Position numbers and translations under genes: made by a program
Notes under the pieces: generated by a model
The model's input: only the letters and a program-made list of their open reading frames with translations
Databases searched by the model: none
Told to the model about the DNA's origin: nothing
Source of the DNA: Diphasiastrum complanatum
Taxonomy: Eukaryota > Streptophyta > Lycopodiopsida > Lycopodiales > Lycopodiaceae
Length of the DNA: 64,000 nt
Direction of reading: 5' to 3'
Assembly: GCA_029204225.1 (NCBI GenBank)
Contig: MU832087.1
Location: 24,000 to 87,999, forward strand
In this document: positions 12,201-22,803 of the stretch, piece after piece
Layout: the number at the start of each line of letters is the position of its first letter
How positions within the stretch are numbered: the stretch's first letter is position 1

Positions 12201-15200
12201 TAGGACTCGAAATGGCCAATGAGGCTGGTCATATGCTGAGTGGCGCCAGAATCCATGAGCCAAAAACTGTCGTTAGATGCTCCTTGATAGCTGGTCATGA
12301 AGGCATCATGATCCGCTTTTTGAATAGGCTATGGAGCTTCTATAGCTGCATTGGCCAATTGATTTGATTGTCCCTTGCTGTTATTCTTCACTTGTAGTAT
12401 CCGGCAGTCTTGAATCTCGTGGTTGTTTCTCTTGCAGTATCTACAGAACAGCTTCTTCTTAGTCTGCGAATTTGACTGTTCTTTGTGTTGTGTTGTTTTT
12501 TGGTCTTGCTTTGATTGCTTCGGGCCTTTCTTCTTCTTCTGCTTAGTCTGGCCTCTGTTGGTGTACAAGGCATGAGAATCAGTTGAGGAATTGAAGGTTT
12601 TGTTCCTCCACGTGTCTTCATGCAACAACATTCTAATGACTCTTGAAAGAGTCAGCTCTGGATGCGTCGTGATGATCATGACCCAGCTGTCGTATGAGCT
12701 TGGCAAGCTTGTAAGAAGTTGCATTATTGTGTCTTGATCGTCAATGATAGATCCGCTAGTGGCCATTTGCTTCAACAGGTTCTTGAACTGGTTGATGTGA
12801 TTCTGCAGGGAACCACCATTTGCCATCTTGAGGGAGTAAAATTTCTTCCTGAGATGTAGCTTGGAAGCTATATCTCGCACTTCGTATAATGTGCTCAAGG
12901 TGTCCCAGACTTCTTTGGATGTCTGAGCTTCAGACACATGGCCGATCTGAGTATCCGAAATGTTGAGGATGATCAGCGCAAATGTGTGCTTTTTGAAGAA
13001 GAGCCTTTATGGGCTCAAGCAAGCACCTAGAGCATGGTACTCTAGGCTAAACTCTTTTCTCATTTCCATCAATTTTGTAATGAGTGCCTATGATCCATCA
13101 TTGTATATAAGTTTTCATGATGGCATGATCATTATTCTTGTTTTGTATGTAGATGACATTATCTTGAGTGGTAATGATCTAGATGGAATTAGAGATGTAA
13201 AAATTGCTTTAGCAAAAGAGTTTAAGATGGTAGATCTCAGCCTATTAAGCTTCATTCTTGGAATAGAGGTTATTAGAGGATGTGATTTTAGCTTCATTTT
13301 TCAATCTAAATATGCTACATCCATCCTAGATAGATTTGGAATGAAGAATTGTAAAGGCATTGAGACACCAATGGAGCAACATGTAAAAGCATCTATTGGT
13401 TGTGATGAAGCATCCTTTGAGGACATCACATTATATAGAAGGCTTATTGGCTCCTTGATCTATTTAGCTATAACTAGACCTGATCCTAGTTATAGTGTTG
13501 GAAAGTTAAGCCAATTCATGCAAAGTCCTCTAGTTTCACATTGAAAGATGGCCAAAAGAGTTCTTATATACATTTCATCCACTAAGAATTTTGGCATTTT
13601 GTATAGAGGAACTAATCTTGGCTTAAGAGCCTATAGTGACTCAGATTTTGCAGGTGACAAAGTGGATAGAAGATCAACAAGTGCCTTTGCCACCTTTCTA
13701 TGTGATGGAGTAGTATCATGGCTTTCCAAAAAGCAAGATACCATCTCCCTATCTTCCACAGAATCCGAATACAAGGCCTTGACATCAACATGCAAGGAGG
13801 TCTTGTGGCTCAAAAGGCTATTGGTGGAGCTTCATGTCATGGAGGAGGAGATCCCTATCATCTTTTGTGACAACCAATTAGCCAAATCACTTGCAACTAA
13901 TCCTACATTCCATGCAAGGAGCAAACACATCGAAATTGCTCATCATTTCGTGAGGGAAAAAGTGCAAGGTAAAGAGATCAAGCTCCAACACGTGCCATCA
14001 TCAAGTTGCTTGGCTGATTTGTTTACTAAATCTTTACCTAAAGATTCATTTAGCTTAGATCTTCAATTGGAGTTATTGATAAAAGCATTGTGATCTCCAA
14101 GGCTAGATTTGAGGAGGAGTGTGAAAAATTGCCTACATTGGCAAATCTAGCCATGTAGAATATTGTACATTTTGTCAATATTGTTTGTTGGTAACTTGAA
14201 TGGCCAAAGTGCCACTTGTACATACACACCTAAAGTAGGTTACCACAAGTCAAGAGGAGTGGTTGTGTCCATCCTACTTTGTAGAATCTAGACCATGATT
14301 TATGATGAGATTTGTACCTACCATGCACCTACAAAGCGTGACTCTTGGATCTAGGCTAGGGTTTTCACATTAGGGCAAGAAAGTGGAGTCTACTTCCTTA
14401 TTACATGCTGGATTTTCACCTAACTTAGCAAAGCAAGTGTGTTTTACTATGTATTCCCATTCTCCATAGTGAGAAGATAGAAACTTTTTGGAGACTCAAG
14501 GAGAAACTCGTGTTTCCTCTCATTGTATGGTGATTACTCTTGATTTCCAATGAAACCCAGCTTTGGCACTTTGTAAACACTGTCTACAGGCCGTACTATA
14601 GCCTTATTTCCACACGTTTGTAGTTGGATTACACTTATTGATCAATGCTTTGATTGTCTCTACTTGTTTTCTATTAAGCGCTAAACTAGATCTTGTTTTC
14701 TGATGACTAGTTTCTGATAGACTTTTTAACAAGCATACTATCAACCTTGTGGATCATTCAAAGATCCATTTATGGTCCTTAGTATCACTACAATATTGTC
14801 AGACAGAGGGAATGTTGGCAGACATCATAACGAAGCCTTTGGTCAAACAACAATTCATTGTGCTACGAGATCAGTTGGGCATAGAGGATAAGTATGAAAG
14901 TGTTGGTGGATAATTAACATGAAATGAGAGAGGGTTTGTGAGCGTTTGGGCATTTCATGAGCCCATTCAGTTAGTTGTCCGACTAGCGTGAAAGGTTAGT
15001 TGAGTGGAGGCAGTCGTGGTACTTAGCTATGTGGCCACGTGTAGCTGCGGGCGAGGAAATGTAAAAGGGTCACGACCCATTTTGAATGTACCTTTTTTGA
15101 AGTGAATATAAGGGGATGGGTGACCAAGCACTGGATGTCTTTTCAGATCATTATTTGCCTCCCGTGTGATTGTCATTTCATCGTTATTGTTTACACTTAT

Positions 15201-18200
15201 TACTCTCATTATCATTGCTGCTCTTGTGTGGGTTTGTCTAGGTGTCGTCACTGTTCTCTGAATCAACACAGGCCCGCTCTTGTTATTCTTTGGTACACGA
15301 TGCTCCTATTGTGGATCTTCCTGTTGCTGACGTACCTCTTGATATTGTTGCTACTTTGCCTGATACTGATATTCCTAATACTGATGGTCTTGATGCTCTT
15401 GCTATTGATACTCCACTTATTGTTGATGATGATCTCTCAGTCATTCAACATCTGACATTGATAATCTGATTACTAACCAATATGATTTTATTTTTACTAG
15501 AGACTTGCATAAGCTTTAAAGTACTAAAAGCGGATTTCCACGACTGTAGGGGATTTGGCTCTTGGACTAGCACCATTAGCATGAAATCATAACCCACAAA
15601 AGAAAACGACAAACAGCGGTACAAATCTAGCTCTAGCAATTAAAATTACAGCCCACATTGACGGCAATGTTTCAAAATGGGGGAGTGTTATGGACACACA
15701 GTCAATACTTCCCTACTATACACTTATCTGACCCGCAACTATTTGGGGTCCTGCAATTCTTTTATTATGTTTAAACCCCTTTAAAATACAACTGATACTT
15801 AAATGGGCCAAATGCCTAATAATTGACCAAGTGGCCAAATGTCCTAATTGGATGCCCTAGAATGATTGCCTGACTACTATAAATAGAGATTATCATTCTA
15901 TCATTATTCAGTTTATGTTTTGGAGTCTTGAGCTATCTCTAGGGGAGTTCCATCTTGGTACTGGAGATCCTTTTTGGAGATTTGCTTGAGCTATTGGCAG
16001 CCATTGATATTTCATGTGGTTTTCTTAGTTGGAGAATGTTTTGTGAATGTTTTTTTGCTGACTATACTTCATTTGATACCAATTTTTGTGATTGTGATCT
16101 TAACTGGTACAGTTTGTGTCATAAAGTGTGTAGATTATCGTTGTTTGTGAAATGTACTCTTGATGTTAACATTTATTGCACATTCATGTAGCTCACCACA
16201 ACTACTGGCCTCCAACCTTTTAAACAATGTCAATTCTCAGAGAAACCTTGCAAAATGTTGAAATGTACTCTTGATGTTAACATTTATTGCACATTCATGT
16301 AGCTCACCACGACTACTGGCCTCCAACCTTCTAAACACTATCAATTCTCAGAGAAACCTTGTGATCTCTTTCACAGACTTCATGGTGGTAACATATTGTG
16401 AATGGCTCTGTAACACTTGCTCATGCTGCAAGCTTGTTGGTGCGCTTTACCCTTCAGATAACTTTGTAGATGTTCTTAAACACTATATTCGCATAGAATC
16501 TGCATTGCAATACGTCATGGCCGTATCCTGTTTGGAAGCATCTATGGGGCTGCCTTATTTACTATTTTTTATCAATATGCCCATTTCATGACCTTGATAT
16601 AGTCTTCTACAAAAGGATTTTCTCAGCTTTCCTTGCTCTTGAAGCATGCAGCTTCATGAAGGATTTACATCAGGAATAATAATTTTGTTTTAGGTTTAGG
16701 TAAGAAGTTACTGATTGTGGAAATACGGAATGAAAAGATTTTAGTTATTTTGAGGAAGATGATTCAACATAGCACGCTTAAGTTCTCTAAATGTTAAAGC
16801 TGGTTAGAAATGGTTGCTCGGAGAAAATGTCTTTTATGCTGCAAAATATGAAGCAGTATGGAAGAGAGGTTTTCCTTGGTTTTTGTAGAAGACAATGATG
16901 ATGTTGATTATAGGAGCTCAGGTACACCAGGGGGGTATAAGGGTTCTGCATTTGCCTGCAAAAACTTGACAAATGGCAGATTGGCTGGAAATGTCTCTTG
17001 TAAGGTGGCAAGATTGTTTGATCCAGAACATTTTGATCCATCAAAGCTTACGGTTGTATCTAGTGACGAATCAATGTCAGTGGATGCATCTCTGACGAAG
17101 TTACTGCCACGGACCTATACGTTGACACATAGTGATTGGACCGGTCAGCTTCTACTTTCTGTTGGTCCCTTCTACAATGAGAGACAGGTGTGTAACTTTG
17201 TTTGTAACAATTTTATAATGGAGTGCAAATATTTCAGATCATAAAGGAGTTTGATTAAGAACCATTCATATGCTTCATATTTTTTGAGCTTCTGACAGAT
17301 TTAGCTAATAGCAAGGCTTATAGGCTTACTTTCTTCTTTCAGCTTGGGCACTGGTATACAAGATTTATGAGAGATGAAATTGTTGCTGAATGGAAGCTGA
17401 ACAGACAGGCCTCACTCCACGTTCACTGCCATGTCAGTGGGGGGCATTGCCTGCTTGCCCCTGCCGCTTTACGGAATCGCATTTTTGAAAGGGAGATGCC
17501 CCTGGTACATTGTTACAATTTGGGGAATGTGATCTAGATTCTATACTAATTTTAGGAATGCAAGTGGAGAGATTTTTGTTCCTTTTGCAGCTAGCAGTCT
17601 TATAGATACCTGTGTTGTTACATTGCTGTATGGTTCTTTGCTTGCTATTATTAGTACCACACACAAAGAGGCAGAGTATGATCAGTTTCATTAATTTCAT
17701 AGTTGAATTGCAATTTTGGTTTTGAAACATTAAGTAGGTATGCTGGACTCTTCATAAGTTAGCAACCAACTGCAACGGATATGTTTGCATAAAGCACAAC
17801 AGCTGAGCTTTTAACCAATATTATGGAGATTGGATTATCTTTTAGTTTGGACTACTGGCTAAGCAAATATTGTACTTTTGTAACCCTTTCTGTAATATGA
17901 TGGCTGCAGGTGTTGCAAGCAATATGTTATGCAGATGAGAAATTACTGGCAAACCATCCAGGTAGTTTTTCTAGATAACGCTGATAACTTTAATATATCA
18001 TTTTTTCTTACATGCCTAGGATAGTAATCTCATTCTATTTTAATGTGGCAGAGCTTGATAGAAGTAATGTGTGGGTTCGTTTCCATTCAGACAATCCCAA
18101 GTACAATCGTGCAGACTGTTGGGGTTCTCTGTCTGATGCAACAAACTCTGTCAGGTCTGCTAATTTAGGATCCTGCGAGTCTGGCGCATTGGCAAGTGCA

Positions 18201-18215
18201 CTTCGGGAAAGTTGA
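8997..18215 (+). CDS. SGRL: STAY-GREEN-LIKE protein (magnesium dechelatase family), spliced
   Basis: Staygreen-family enzymes remove Mg from chlorophyll a or chlorophyllide in the chloroplast, the first committed step of chlorophyll breakdown. Exons read: 8997-9233, about 17005-17187 (5' edge uncertain), 17343-17504, 17910-17961 and 18052-18215, all with GT-AG borders. The joined product is about 265 residues, close to the usual SGRL length. Visible family motifs in order are VARLFDPEHFDPSKL, LPRTYTLTHSDWTGQLLLS, FMRDEIVAEWKL, SLHVHCHVSGGH, FEREMPLVLQAI, NHPELDRSNVWVRFHSDN and YNRADCWGSL. The H and D of THSD and the D of RDE are the positions implicated in catalysis. The C-terminal cysteine-rich motif of SGR1/SGR2 is absent, which favours SGRL. 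Exon 1 is serine-rich with few acidic residues, as expected for a transit peptide. I infer its link to the rest from the good donor and from length. Intron 1 holds several retroelement fossils. Confidence 0.85.
9445..9717 (-). repeat. Copia 3' LTR in SGRL intron 1
   Basis: On the + strand this segment starts TGTTAGAGTACTGAC and ends GCACCAACA (TG...CA). To its right lies a purine tract when read on the minus strand (GGATTGAGGAAGGGAT), then minus-strand Copia RNase H. It is therefore the 3' LTR of that element. It begins only about 210 bp after the SGRL exon 1 donor. It contains a CCACGTGG box. Confidence 0.7.
9718..11210 (-). mobile_element. Copia fragment: RT and RNase H (minus)
   Basis: Minus-strand coding similarity runs from RT (EGLDFDETFAPVARIGSIR, MYQLDVKTAFLNGDLNEDVY, LRKALYGLKQAS) to RNase H. 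RNase H motifs are FVDSDWAGDVDDRKSIYGFF, ALSSTEAELMGLCQG, FHKKSKHIDIQHHFVKDLV and DLMTKPFPKNRF. This is the usual Copia order, followed by the LTR at 9445-9717. It is a broken fossil inside SGRL intron 1. The 5' half of the element is not contiguous with it. Confidence 0.9.
11246..12190 (+). mobile_element. Copia fragment: RT end and RNase H (plus)
   Basis: Plus-strand motifs include ALYVDDIILVGNNKQEIRD, DMGSIHFCLGVQIKRNE, LMGSLMYAMVSTRPG and then FHKRSKHIGIQYHFVRDLV. They are similar to the neighbouring minus-strand fragment but face the other way, so the two are separate copies of related elements joined head to head. It is a broken fossil with no LTR seen. Confidence 0.88.
12191..12960 (-). 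mobile_element. Copia fragment: gag and protease start (minus)
   Basis: On the minus strand, gag is visible as TSKEVWDTLSTLYEVRD, MQLLTSLPSSYDSWV and a lysine-rich zinc knuckle (CRYCKRNNHEIQDC). It is followed by the protease motif FWLMDSGATQHMT near 12250. This is the 5' part of a Copia polyprotein and could be the missing front of the minus-strand element at 9718-11210, with the plus-strand piece sitting between. That link is an inference. It is a broken fossil. Confidence 0.85.
12961..14119 (+). mobile_element. Copia fragment: RT and RNase H (plus)
   Basis: Motifs in order are KKSLYGLKQAPRAWYSRLN, LYVDDIILSGNDLDG, LIGSLIYLAITRPDPSYSV, then RNase H with YSDSDFAGDKVDRRSTSAFA, SLSSTESEYKALTSTC and ARSKHIEIAHHFVREKV. 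The similarity ends near 14093. GAGGAGGAG follows as polypurine tract, then the LTR at 14120. It is close to the RNase H of the Copia at 3391-5560. It is a broken fossil, present only from RT onwards. Confidence 0.9.
14120..14791 (+). repeat. Copia 3' LTR (approximate right edge)
   Basis: The LTR starts TGTGAAAAATTGCC directly after a GAGGAGGAG tract. Its end resembles the end of the Copia LTR at 3391-3786 (CTTGTGGATC...AGATCC...GGTCC), which puts the right edge near 14790. No second copy is present to fix it. Confidence 0.55.
14792..15268 (+). mobile_element. Copia RNase H tail plus 3' LTR (LTR 14901-15268)
   Basis: About 14800-14895 encodes the very end of a Copia RNase H (GMLADIITKPLVKQQF, LRDQLGIEDKYESV). 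An LTR of about 368 bp follows from TGTTGGTGGATAATTAAC to CTGAATCAACA, with a TATA-like GAATATAAGG at about 15103. It belongs to a different Copia family from the preceding LTR. It is a remnant in SGRL intron 1. Confidence 0.65.
15269..16000 (+). mobile_element. LTR-element remnant with LTR from 15686
   Basis: The purine tract AAAATGGGGGAG is followed by TGTTATGGACACACAG at 15686, the layout of a polypurine tract and 3' LTR start. A TATA-like CTATAAATAGAG lies near 15880. Upstream, about 15270-15470 has an acidic open stretch without a recognised domain. The right LTR edge is not visible. Confidence 0.45.
16148..16362. repeat. Tandem duplication, 2 x 111 bp, in SGRL intron 1
   Basis: Copies start at 16148 and 16259 (TGAAATGTACTCTTGATGTT) and are nearly identical until about 16362. 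They lie between the last retroelement remnant and SGRL exon 2. No coding content was seen. Confidence 0.85.
16363..16850. other. Distal part of SGRL intron 1
   Basis: No retroelement or exon was recognised here. A + frame stays open to about 16591 but shows no similarity I can name. A small SGRL exon here cannot be excluded. Confidence 0.4.
17005..17187 (+). CDS. SGRL: SGRL exon 2 (catalytic domain start)
   Basis: This exon encodes VARLFDPEHFDPSKLTVVSS and then LPRTYTLTHSDWTGQLLLSV, ending ...FYNERQ before GTGTGTAAC. The frame is open from about 16852. The chosen acceptor (CTCTTGTAAG|GTGG, phase 0) matches exon 1 and begins at the conserved VARL. Alternatives are an acceptor at TATAAG|GGTTCT (phase 0, 20 codons longer), or a start on a separate short exon. 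The ATG at 16858 is in frame but is less likely to be a true start. Confidence 0.8.
17343..17504 (+). CDS. SGRL: SGRL exon 3
   Basis: There are 54 codons, phase 0 at both ends, between TTCTTCTTTCAG and GTACATTG. The exon encodes LGHWYTRFMRDEIVAEWKLN, then SLHVHCHVSGGHCLL and FEREMPL. The intron position just before LGHWY matches the intron I recall in SGR genes before LQGW. Confidence 0.92.
17910..17961 (+). CDS. SGRL: SGRL exon 4
   Basis: This 52-bp exon lies between GGCTGCAG and GTAGTTTT and encodes VLQAICYADEKLLANHP plus the first base of the next codon (phase 1). Confidence 0.9.
18052..18215 (+). CDS. SGRL: SGRL exon 5 with stop codon
   Basis: It begins after TAATGTGGCAG and completes the split Glu codon: (E)LDRSNVWVRFHSDNPKYN, ADCWGSLSDATN and a short poorly conserved serine/alanine-rich tail ending ALASALRES before TGA (18213-18215). 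No cysteine-rich motif follows, unlike SGR1/SGR2. Confidence 0.92.
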
Positions 18216-18920
18216 GCATTCTATTTCAGGATCCTCACCTTTTGTTGCAACCTTTTTCTCAGTGCATTTTGATGAAAACAGGCTGCATAAGGACCACCAA
18301 GTCATCTACTTTTCTCCAGTTTGGAGTACATCCAGACCTCCTTGTTACTAAATATGTCCCATTTCAAGATCATTATGTTGGCAATGGGAATATAGGCTAT
18401 GCCTAGCCTGGACTCTCAAGGCTTCCACGGACTGTGTTGCTTGAGACATGATTTTCTTGAATTCAAAAAATGGAGATTCACTTTTCAGATGCAATCTGCA
18501 CGTTGTACTCACCAATCTCAAAGCTCTGCTTAAATTGCATCTGTTGTTTTTTGCAAAGCGGTATCAGCTCGCTTGATTTCACAGGTTAACCTAGCTCTGT
18601 TGTCCATTAATCTTTGACACTATCTCATTTTGGGTTACATCAATGATGGGTTATTATGCTCACACGTGGTCTGATGCTAAAGTTGATTCCCACTTGACCA
18701 GGAACATGTTCCCAAGACTTACACGTGGGACCATGGTTGGGAATGCATTCCCTGGTCACAATAGAATTAAGCAGGAAACAACAAAGACTTCAAGTATTTT
18801 AAATATATTTAATTTATATAATGATGCCCTTGCATAAATACAGTACTCATCCTCTGGTTTTTTACACAAACTCCATGAATTTCAAGCTCATAAGTGTATA
18901 AATATCTTTCTTATATATAA
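18216..18920. other. SGRL 3' flank and downstream DNA
   Basis: The 3' untranslated region should lie in the first few hundred bases, but no unambiguous poly(A) signal was seen. From about 18660 there are GC-richer, partly self-complementary patches (GGAACATGTTCC, GGGAATGCATTCCC), probably repeat-derived. Confidence 0.4.
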
Positions 18921-18924
18921 CCAA

Positions 18925-19356
18925 AGTTGCAGCCCACGTTCCGGAACGCGTTCCGGATCGCGTTCCTGGATTTCCCATTAGGGTTTCCCGGAACGCTTTT
19001 TTTAAATGCCAATGTGGGTAACAGATGGAAGGGGTTTTCAAGAGCAGTTCATTTATCAAGTTTGCCATCATTTTCAAGACCATTGTTGTCCATTTTCGAA
19101 GCATTGAGTGATTTTTTACCATTAAGTTATTTTCCACCATTAAATCATTTTCTACAGTCTCTCTCTCTCTCTCTCTCTCTCTTTGAAGTTTGTAGAAATT
19201 AGAATGTGATAATTACCTACTGAAGTAGACCCTAGATAAAAAAGTTTGAAATTTCTATTGCGTTCCGGGACAACGTTTCTGGTCCCGAAACGCTTGCGAT
19301 CCGGAATGCATGATCCGGAATGAGATCCTTCTGGCGGATCACGATTTGCTGCAACT
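18925..19356. mobile_element. Probable MITE with AGTTGCAGC terminal inverted repeats
   Basis: The left end starts AGTTGCAGC (18925-18933) and the right end closes with GCTGCAACT (19348-19356). Next to both ends are several sub-terminal copies of CCGGAACGC/GATCCGG-type motifs facing each other. A (CT)n run (19157-19183) lies inside. There is no coding capacity. A clear target-site duplication was not found, so the superfamily is open. Confidence 0.5.
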
Positions 19357-19889
19357 GAGTATATAATTACGATGATGTGGTGTTCCCATTCTTTGGGACA
19401 TGTCCATTCCTTGTTCCCATCCCCTGATCACAATGACTTCTACCTGAGAGTACATGTGTTTCATATCAAGAATGAAGGCCTGTAACTTAGTTTGTGATCT
19501 CTACTTACTATGTTGAAGGCTTGGTTTAGTAAAATAACAAATAGTATTGCATAAAATTGCAGCCTTTTTAAATTGAATAAAATTCTTAAGGGCTTGTTTG
19601 TAAGCTTTAAAGAACTTGTCTTACACAATTAAGAGACTTTCAACCTTGAAAAGAGAACTTAAAACATACTAAGTTACTAGCTATTTTACAAGTTGTGAGA
19701 AATAACAATAATAAAGAAGTGTAAGTGAAAGGAAAAAATCAGTTTATAGTTTAATACTTCCTATCTAGAGGGTTGGTATACACTTCCTTTGATTTTAATC
19801 TTCACTATTTTGCGCAAGGTATTAGCATCAGTCTGATTATGTTGTACATAGAGGACCTTGTTATCATAGATAATGATGAGAGTTTGATT
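19357..19889. other. AT-rich intergenic DNA
   Basis: No gene, LTR or repeat boundary was recognised. The right end leads into a Copia fragment. Confidence 0.4.
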
Positions 19890-20910
19890 AGTGCAATCAA
19901 GAAGGGTCTTTTTTTTTTTCAGTTTTGACATGATTGATCTTGGATTAATGCACTACTATTTGGAAGTGGAAATTTGGCAAAGGCATGATGGCATCAAACT
20001 CACACACACAAATAATGTGAAGGAAATTTTGGAGCGTTTCAAAATGTGCGACAGTAAGTCAGCTCTATGCTTGTGGAGGTCAATAAAAAGTTATCTCATG
20101 AAGACAAGGGTAAGCTAGTTGACATTACATTATTTCATCAATTAGTTAGTTGTCTTATTTATCTTATCACTACTCGTCTTGACATAAGTTATGATATTAG
20201 TCTTGTAAGTCAATTTATGGCTATGTCATTACATTATTTCATCAATTAGTTAGTTGTCTTATTTATCTTATCACTACTCGTCTTGACATAAGTTATGATA
20301 TTGGTCTTGTAAGTCAATTTATGGCTATGTCAATAGAGACTCATTGGAAAGCTACGAAGAGAATTATTTGCTATGTTAGAGGTATAGGTACTTATGGTTT
20401 CATATATGATGGGCGGTATGATTTGCTAGTATTATAGAGTTATGCTGATTCAGATTGGGTAGGTTGTGATGATGACAAGAGATCCACCACAAGCTATGTC
20501 TTTTACTTTGGTAGTGGTGCATTTGGTCAAGTAAGAAACATGAAACAATTGTCTTATCTACAACAGAAGCTGAATACAAAGTGCTATGCTCAACCACACA
20601 AGAGGCAATATGGTTGAGAAGAACGTTAGAAGATATTGGCATTCTATAGTGTAAGCTCATTACGCCATCAAATGTGACAGTCAAAGGGCCATCCAGCTAG
20701 CGAACAATCCTGTATTTCATGCATGTACCAAGCACATAGAAATTAGATATCGTTTCATTAGAGAAAGGCTGTTATTCAGTGAAATAGATGTAGTGCATTG
20801 CAAGATAGAATATCAGCTAGCAAACATACTTACTAAGCCATTAACAGTTGATAAATTTGAGCTTTTTAGAAAAAAGCTATATGTACGTAAGATAAACTAG
20901 GACTTGTGTC
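19890..20910 (+). mobile_element. Copia fragment: RT end and RNase H (plus)
   Basis: Motifs such as DMIDLGLMHYYLEVEI, THWKATKRIICYVRGIGTYG and SYADSDWVGCDDDKRSTTSY mark the end of a Copia RT and its RNase H. They continue weakly to about 20880. This family differs from the other Copia pieces here. A 104-bp tandem duplication (about 20123-20330) lies inside it. The fossil is strongly decayed and no LTR was recognised. Confidence 0.85.
20123..20330. repeat. Tandem duplication, 2 x 104 bp, inside the Copia fossil
   Basis: Two nearly identical copies begin CATTACATTATTTCATCAAT at 20123 and 20227. Confidence 0.85.
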
Positions 20911-22803
20911 AGAGTATATAAGTCCAATTTATCTGAATACTCGACTAGTGCGTTAGTATTAGTTTCATAACGTGTTTGGTTAGTGAGTTGGGACACACGT
21001 CACGTGACCGAGATCATTATGCTATGCAGCGGTACCCCCCAAATCATGATTTTATATATGATTATGTTTCTCTCTTTTGTGAATAAACTATTCATGCAAG
21101 TTTATTGGGGTTGTTGTGTACTCTCTCTTTATGCTTTGATTGAATCTTACTGATGATTAGCATGTGGATGTAGCTATTGAAAACTGCACGAACGATCCTC
21201 GACATAGAGGTATGAAAACACTAAGAGACATAGATGAAATGAATTTGTGAATGCAAATAGATTTAGTTTATTTGATTATTGTTACACTTGACGATGATGT
21301 CGGTGTGCCATGCAGGCTAAGAGCACAGGGAAGCATGCAAGAAAAAGAAAGAGATACAACCATTTTGCTATGTATGTCTTGCATATAGAGGTGTGTCTAA
21401 AGCATCGGCATGCATGTAAGAAAAAGAGAGGGACACAAATTTCTCTATTTACAACTTGCATATATAGTTGCATCTAAAGGACCAACTTCTTACAATGAAG
21501 TTCTTAGCAGTGTAACAAAGCTTTTTCTGCACACATACCCTTATGATTTTAGGCATTCACTCTAAAGTTGATTGTTGCAAAAGCTCCATTGGCCAACTTG
21601 AAGACATAGTATTGACTTTTGCAAGGCAATGCCAAAAACCTCCTTTAGGGAGTAACATGAACATTAGTGCACAAACAGGATTTGGACTAGCCTTTAGTTA
21701 CAAGGATGGCAATGAGAGAGTGGGGGTTGTGCATGACCATAGAGAGCCTATGCTTGTGTAGCTTCTATAGGATTCCAATTCATCTACTTTGTGTTAATGA
21801 TCATGGGTTAGTCATTCATACAGTTGAGATTGGTAGTAGCAAGTGGTTGTGATTCGTCCATCTACATGAGTGATTGAGACATTTCAGGAGAGAATCGTGC
21901 ATCAATATATGGGATCCTTCTTTGGTACCTCAGGCCCATCATCTACTCCAGTATGTTGTTTTGCGAGTGTCGATCCAACCAGGATTGTTGTTTTACTCCT
22001 CACTAACATGGGAACTCTAGTGTCTCCCTGACCATACATATAACATCTGTATTCATGACTCTCTAAGCATCTGTTGAACACGCTCATTATTGAAACACCA
22101 ATCTTGTTTGAGTACACATGCACGTCTCTCGCATGTGGGAATTTCATCACTATGGCTCCATGTATTTCTTATACTGAACCACATTAGCCGCCTATGACAA
22201 TCTAATTGTAGCCTCCATCTATCCATCTTTGCTATTACTTAGAGATGATACATCGATACGTGTGTTGTATAAGGCTGGTTTGTTAGTAGGAAAGGAGTAC
22301 CGTGGAGCCAATCTAATATTAGAATTGTTGTGGTGAGCACAAGATTACAAGTGTTTGGTGCTAATTATGAGGTTTATTTAGATGCATACACATGTTAGGA
22401 ACGTATCTTTGATCCATTGTTGTTGATTGAATGTTCTTGAAGGGTGTCTACATCTATTTGTTTATTCTTTTGAATCTTGGAAGATTTGGAGCATGTCATT
22501 TGTGTTACGTGATGAACCCTTCAAATTTCAATCTGCAAGTACATCACGTTAAACTGACTGGCCTTTTGTCTTTTATGGGAAGTGGAAGCCCCACTTAATT
22601 AGTCACAATATAAAGCAAATCTTCTAGTTAATTACAAATAGAAGATTGATAAGCTAGTTAGTATAAATCACTCACATGTAATATCGTGTTGCATCGCTTC
22701 TCAGATAATAAAGTGATCCCCATTTTCTCAGAGTTGGTATATTTAATGTTAGTCACTTGTGACTCTGAAAATTTCTTGCATATTATGTTCTTTACAAGTC
22801 TTA
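20911..22803. other. Unassigned DNA, possibly LTR-derived
   Basis: No coding region was recognised. About 21320-21480 holds two diverged copies (about 86 bp apart) of a unit with GCATGCAAGAAAAAG and TTGCATATAGAGG. About 22560-22740 looks like LTR U3/R sequence (TTAGTATAAATCAC, later AATAAAGTGATC), but no matching second LTR or primer site was seen. A CACGTCACGTGACC box lies near 20998. Confidence 0.35.

Noticed and set aside
16271-16591. 106-codon + frame in SGRL intron 1
   Set aside because: It overlaps the 111-bp tandem duplication, has no family similarity and no good splice context.
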